Source: Curtobacterium sp. MCBA15_008
GTDB lineage: Bacteria; Actinomycetota; Actinomycetes; Actinomycetales; Microbacteriaceae
DNA length: 64,000 nt
Assembly (NCBI RefSeq): GCF_001865065.1
Contig: NZ_MJGN01000017.1
Coordinates: 1 to 64,000 of the forward strand
Direction of reading: 5' to 3'
The position numbers and the translations under genes were made by a program. Numbering within the stretch: position 1 is the stretch's first letter; each line of letters begins with the position of its first letter. The notes under the pieces were generated by a model. That model was not told where the DNA came from, ran no database searches, and was given only the letters and a program-made list of their open reading frames with translations. This document shows positions 62,384 through 64,000 of this stretch, piece by piece.

Positions 62384-63606
62384 GCGAGCACCCGGACACC
62401 CGCGTACACGTCCAGCGCGGCGTCGACGCCGCCACCCTGCGGGACCGCGTGCCCCGCGCGGCGGAGTGTCTGCTCGAGCGCCGCGAGCGTGGTCACGACG
62501 GTGTCCTTCCGGGCGTTGTAGCCCATCGTGCCGATCCGCCACACCTTGCCGTGCAGCGGCCCGAACGACGTGCCGATCTCGATGCCGTGGTCGTCGAGCA
62601 TCGCCGCGCGGACCTGGTCGCCGACGACGTCGGACGGGATCTCCACCGCCACGACGTTGTGCATCCGGTGCGCCAGGTCGCCGAAGACGCCGAGTCCCAG
62701 CGCCTGCACGCCGGCGAGCATCGCGCGGCCCGCGGTCTCGTGGCGGGCGACGACGGCCTCGCGGCCCTCTTCCAGCAGGATGCGGGCGCACTCGTTCGCG
62801 GCGTAGAGCATCGAGGCGGCCTCGGTGTGGTGGTTCAGTCGGCGCGGTCCCCAGTAGTCGAGGATCATCGCCAGGTCGAGGTAGTTCGAGCGGATGGGGT
62901 CGTCGGAGACCTCGTCACCGGGTTCGCGGATGCCGGCTTCGACGCTGCGGCGACCGTCGAGGACCGCCACGGCCTTCGGCGACAGGGTGAGGGGTGCACT
63001 GCCGGACGGGCCGCCCAGGCACTTCTGCAGCCCGGCGCTGACGGCGTCGATCCCCCAAGCGTCGGTCTCGAGCGGGTTGCCGCCGATCGTCGCCGTCGCG
63101 TCGGTGTAGAACAGCACGCCGTGTCGCTCGCAGATCGCGCCGAGCTCGTCGAGCGGCTGGTTCATCGTGGTCGAGGTGTCGCCCTGCACGATCGCCAGGA
63201 CCTTCGGCCGGACGCGGACGATCGCTTCCTCGACGGCGGACGGGGTGAAGACCTGCCCCCAGGCGGTCTCGATCGTGTGGACCTCGGCACCCGCCCGTCC
63301 GGCGATCTCGGCGAGCAGGTGCCCGAAGCGGCCGAACACCGGCACGAGCACCCGGTCGCCGGGGGCGAGCAGGGACACGAGCGCGGCCTCGATGCCGGCG
63401 CGCGAGGTGCCGTCGACGAGCACGGTGGCCTCGTTGTCGGTACCGAACACCTGCCGGTAGAGCGCCTGCGTCTCGTTCATCGTGGTGGTCATCCACGGGT
63501 CGTACTGCCCGACGAGCGGGGTCGACAGCGCACGGAGCACGCGCGGGTCGGCGGTGATCGGGCCGGGCCCCATGAGGAGACGTGCGGGCGGGTTCACTGG
63601 GAGCAT
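62380..63606 (-). CDS. pucG: (S)-ureidoglycine-glyoxylate aminotransferase / alanine-glyoxylate aminotransferase family
   Basis: 408 residues, ATG with AACGGAGGAACC. Class V aminotransferase: LLMGPGPITADPRVLRALSTPLVGQYDPWMTTTMNETQALYRQVFGT, DGTSRAGIEAALVSLL, FYTDATATIGGNPLETDAWGIDAVSAGLQKCLGGPSGSAPLTLS with the PLP Lys in LQKCLGGP, and FGPLHGKVWRIGTMGYNA. The GPITADPRVL/MNET pattern with allantoin genes indicates the PucG reaction (ureidoglycine plus glyoxylate to oxalurate and glycine). Confidence 0.9.
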   Translation of the reverse strand: MLPVNPPARLLMGPGPITADPRVLRALSTPLVGQYDPWMTTTMNETQALYRQVFGTDNEATVLVDGTSRAGIEAALVSLLAPGDRVLVPVFGRFGHLLAEIAGRAGAEVHTIETAWGQVFTPSAVEEAIVRVRPKVLAIVQGDTSTTMNQPLDELGAICERHGVLFYTDATATIGGNPLETDAWGIDAVSAGLQKCLGGPSGSAPLTLSPKAVAVLDGRRSVEAGIREPGDEVSDDPIRSNYLDLAMILDYWGPRRLNHHTEAASMLYAANECARILLEEGREAVVARHETAGRAMLAGVQALGLGVFGDLAHRMHNVVAVEIPSDVVGDQVRAAMLDDHGIEIGTSFGPLHGKVWRIGTMGYNARKDTVVTTLAALEQTLRRAGHAVPQGGGVDAALDVYAGVRVLA

Positions 63607-63648
63607 GGTGGTTCCTCCGTTCCTGGTCCGAGGATATCGGAACGATCG

Positions 63649-64000
63649 TTACAGCCGTGTTGCGGGGATAGTCGCGGTCGCTGGCACCGGTCGTGGGACG
63701 AGCCGCCCCGTGACGGCGGTGACGCCGTCCGCTGCCGTGGCGACCAGCTGCCCGCGCAGCCAGGTCTCGGTGACCAGACCACGTGCCTCCAGGCCGGCGA
63801 ACGCGGAGACCGGGTTGCGGTGTGCGAGGCCGGCCACGTCGATGACGGCCGTGGCGGACGGGTCGAAGACCGCGAAGTGGGCGAGCGCGCCGGGGGCGAC
63901 CACGCCGCGGTCGGCGAAGCCGGCGAGCGCTGCGGGGCCGGTCGTGAAGAACGGGAGCAGGTCCTCGAGCGGGACGCCGCGACGCGACGCCTCGGTCCAC
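63649..64000 (-). CDS. allB: Allantoinase, C-terminal part (5' end beyond window)
   Basis: Open from the window edge to a TAA at 63649; about 116 residues visible. The sequence WTEASRRGVPLEDLLPFFTT then GPAALAGFADRGVVAPGALAHFAVFDPSATAVIDVAGLAHRNPVSAFAGLEARGLVTETWLRGQLV is the C-terminal helical and beta-sandwich part of cyclic amidohydrolases; HRNPVSAF(A)G is typical of allantoinase. The metal site lies outside the window. It opens allantoin to allantoate for AllC. A single ACGTGCCTCCAGG repeat copy lies inside the coding sequence (63781-63795). 42 bp before pucG. Confidence 0.88.
   Translation of the reverse strand, partial: WTEASRRGVPLEDLLPFFTTGPAALAGFADRGVVAPGALAHFAVFDPSATAVIDVAGLAHRNPVSAFAGLEARGLVTETWLRGQLVATAADGVTAVTGRLVPRPVPATATIPATRL

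Noticed and set aside
63641-63650. AACGATCGTT palindrome at the allB stop codon as an operator
   Set aside because: Ten-base palindrome inside an operon gap with no promoter evidence; likely chance.
1-64000. Transposons, tRNA or rRNA genes, integrase sites
   Set aside because: No transposase or integrase motifs and no recognisable cloverleaf or rRNA sequence found on either strand by eye.

Overview
The window is about 70% GC, densely packed, and reads as the chromosome of a Gram-positive actinobacterium. Protein families, heavy use of GTG starts, 4-bp ATGA/GTGA overlaps and many apparently leaderless promoters fit Microbacteriaceae; Curtobacterium or a close relative is my best guess (inference, no search was run). 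No rRNA, tRNA, CRISPR array, transposase or clear prophage was seen, so this looks like core and niche-adaptation chromosome rather than a mobile island.

Layout. 1-2.6 kb: two secreted surface proteins on the minus strand, a six-repeat chaplin-like protein cut by the window edge and an Ala/Pro-rich exported protein. 2.7-11.1 kb: small enzymes and regulators, including a TetR/MFS efflux pair with two operator-like palindromes, a DUF5997 / LysR-substrate-domain pair, a DJ-1-like protein, a Tag glycosylase that has lost zinc ligands, and a DUF3800-like gene with a degraded tail. 11.3-16.1 kb: sodium:solute symporter with a small membrane partner, aroQ, an FMN reductase, an endonuclease V-like protein and small hypotheticals. 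16.2-22.0 kb: an NAD de novo operon on the minus strand (NrtR-type Nudix regulator, nadA, nadB, nadC, NifS-like cysteine desulfurase). 22.1-29.8 kb: acylphosphatase, MFS pump, alditol-oxidase family enzyme, 2H phosphoesterase, metQNI methionine importer, EEP hydrolase.

30.0-37.4 kb: the most interesting locus. A five-gene plus-strand operon encodes a D-threonine-aldolase/D-serine-dehydratase-like PLP enzyme, an IclR regulator, a 2-keto-3-deoxygluconate kinase, a KDPG aldolase and an N-acyl-D-amino-acid deacylase family amidohydrolase, with ridA facing it. Together these can form a route from N-acetyl-D-glucosaminate (the oxidised chitin monomer) through glucosaminate, KDG and KDPG to pyruvate and glyceraldehyde-3-phosphate. 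A perfect 15-bp palindrome upstream is a candidate IclR operator.

37.6-51.5 kb: mannosyltransferase, PPOX-fold stress protein, LLM oxidoreductase and SDR (divergent), SGNH lipoprotein, NRDE protein, coaBC, a DoxX-like/DUF2071/DUF1810 operon, GntR and MarR regulators, a secreted transglycosylase-like protein and LtrA. 51.6-53.3 kb: an ECF sigma factor operon with an anti-sigma-like/Asp23 fusion and a second Asp23-like protein. 53.3-60.1 kb: two MOSC proteins, an MmcQ/YjbR protein, a secreted excalibur protein, cysK-cysE, DUF899, membrane dipeptidase, GNAT and SRPBCC. 60.3-64 kb: a purine/allantoin catabolic operon (allB partial, pucG, allC, RpiR regulator).

Two patterns run through the whole window. 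One is a dispersed element with core CCTGGAGGCGCGG, about 19 copies, single or as perfect inverted pairs between genes and also inside flexible parts of proteins. The other is a -10-like TANNNT hexamer 6-7 nt upstream of the start codon of many genes without Shine-Dalgarno sequences, which implies leaderless mRNAs. Coordinates rest on hand reading; functional calls are from motif recognition only.
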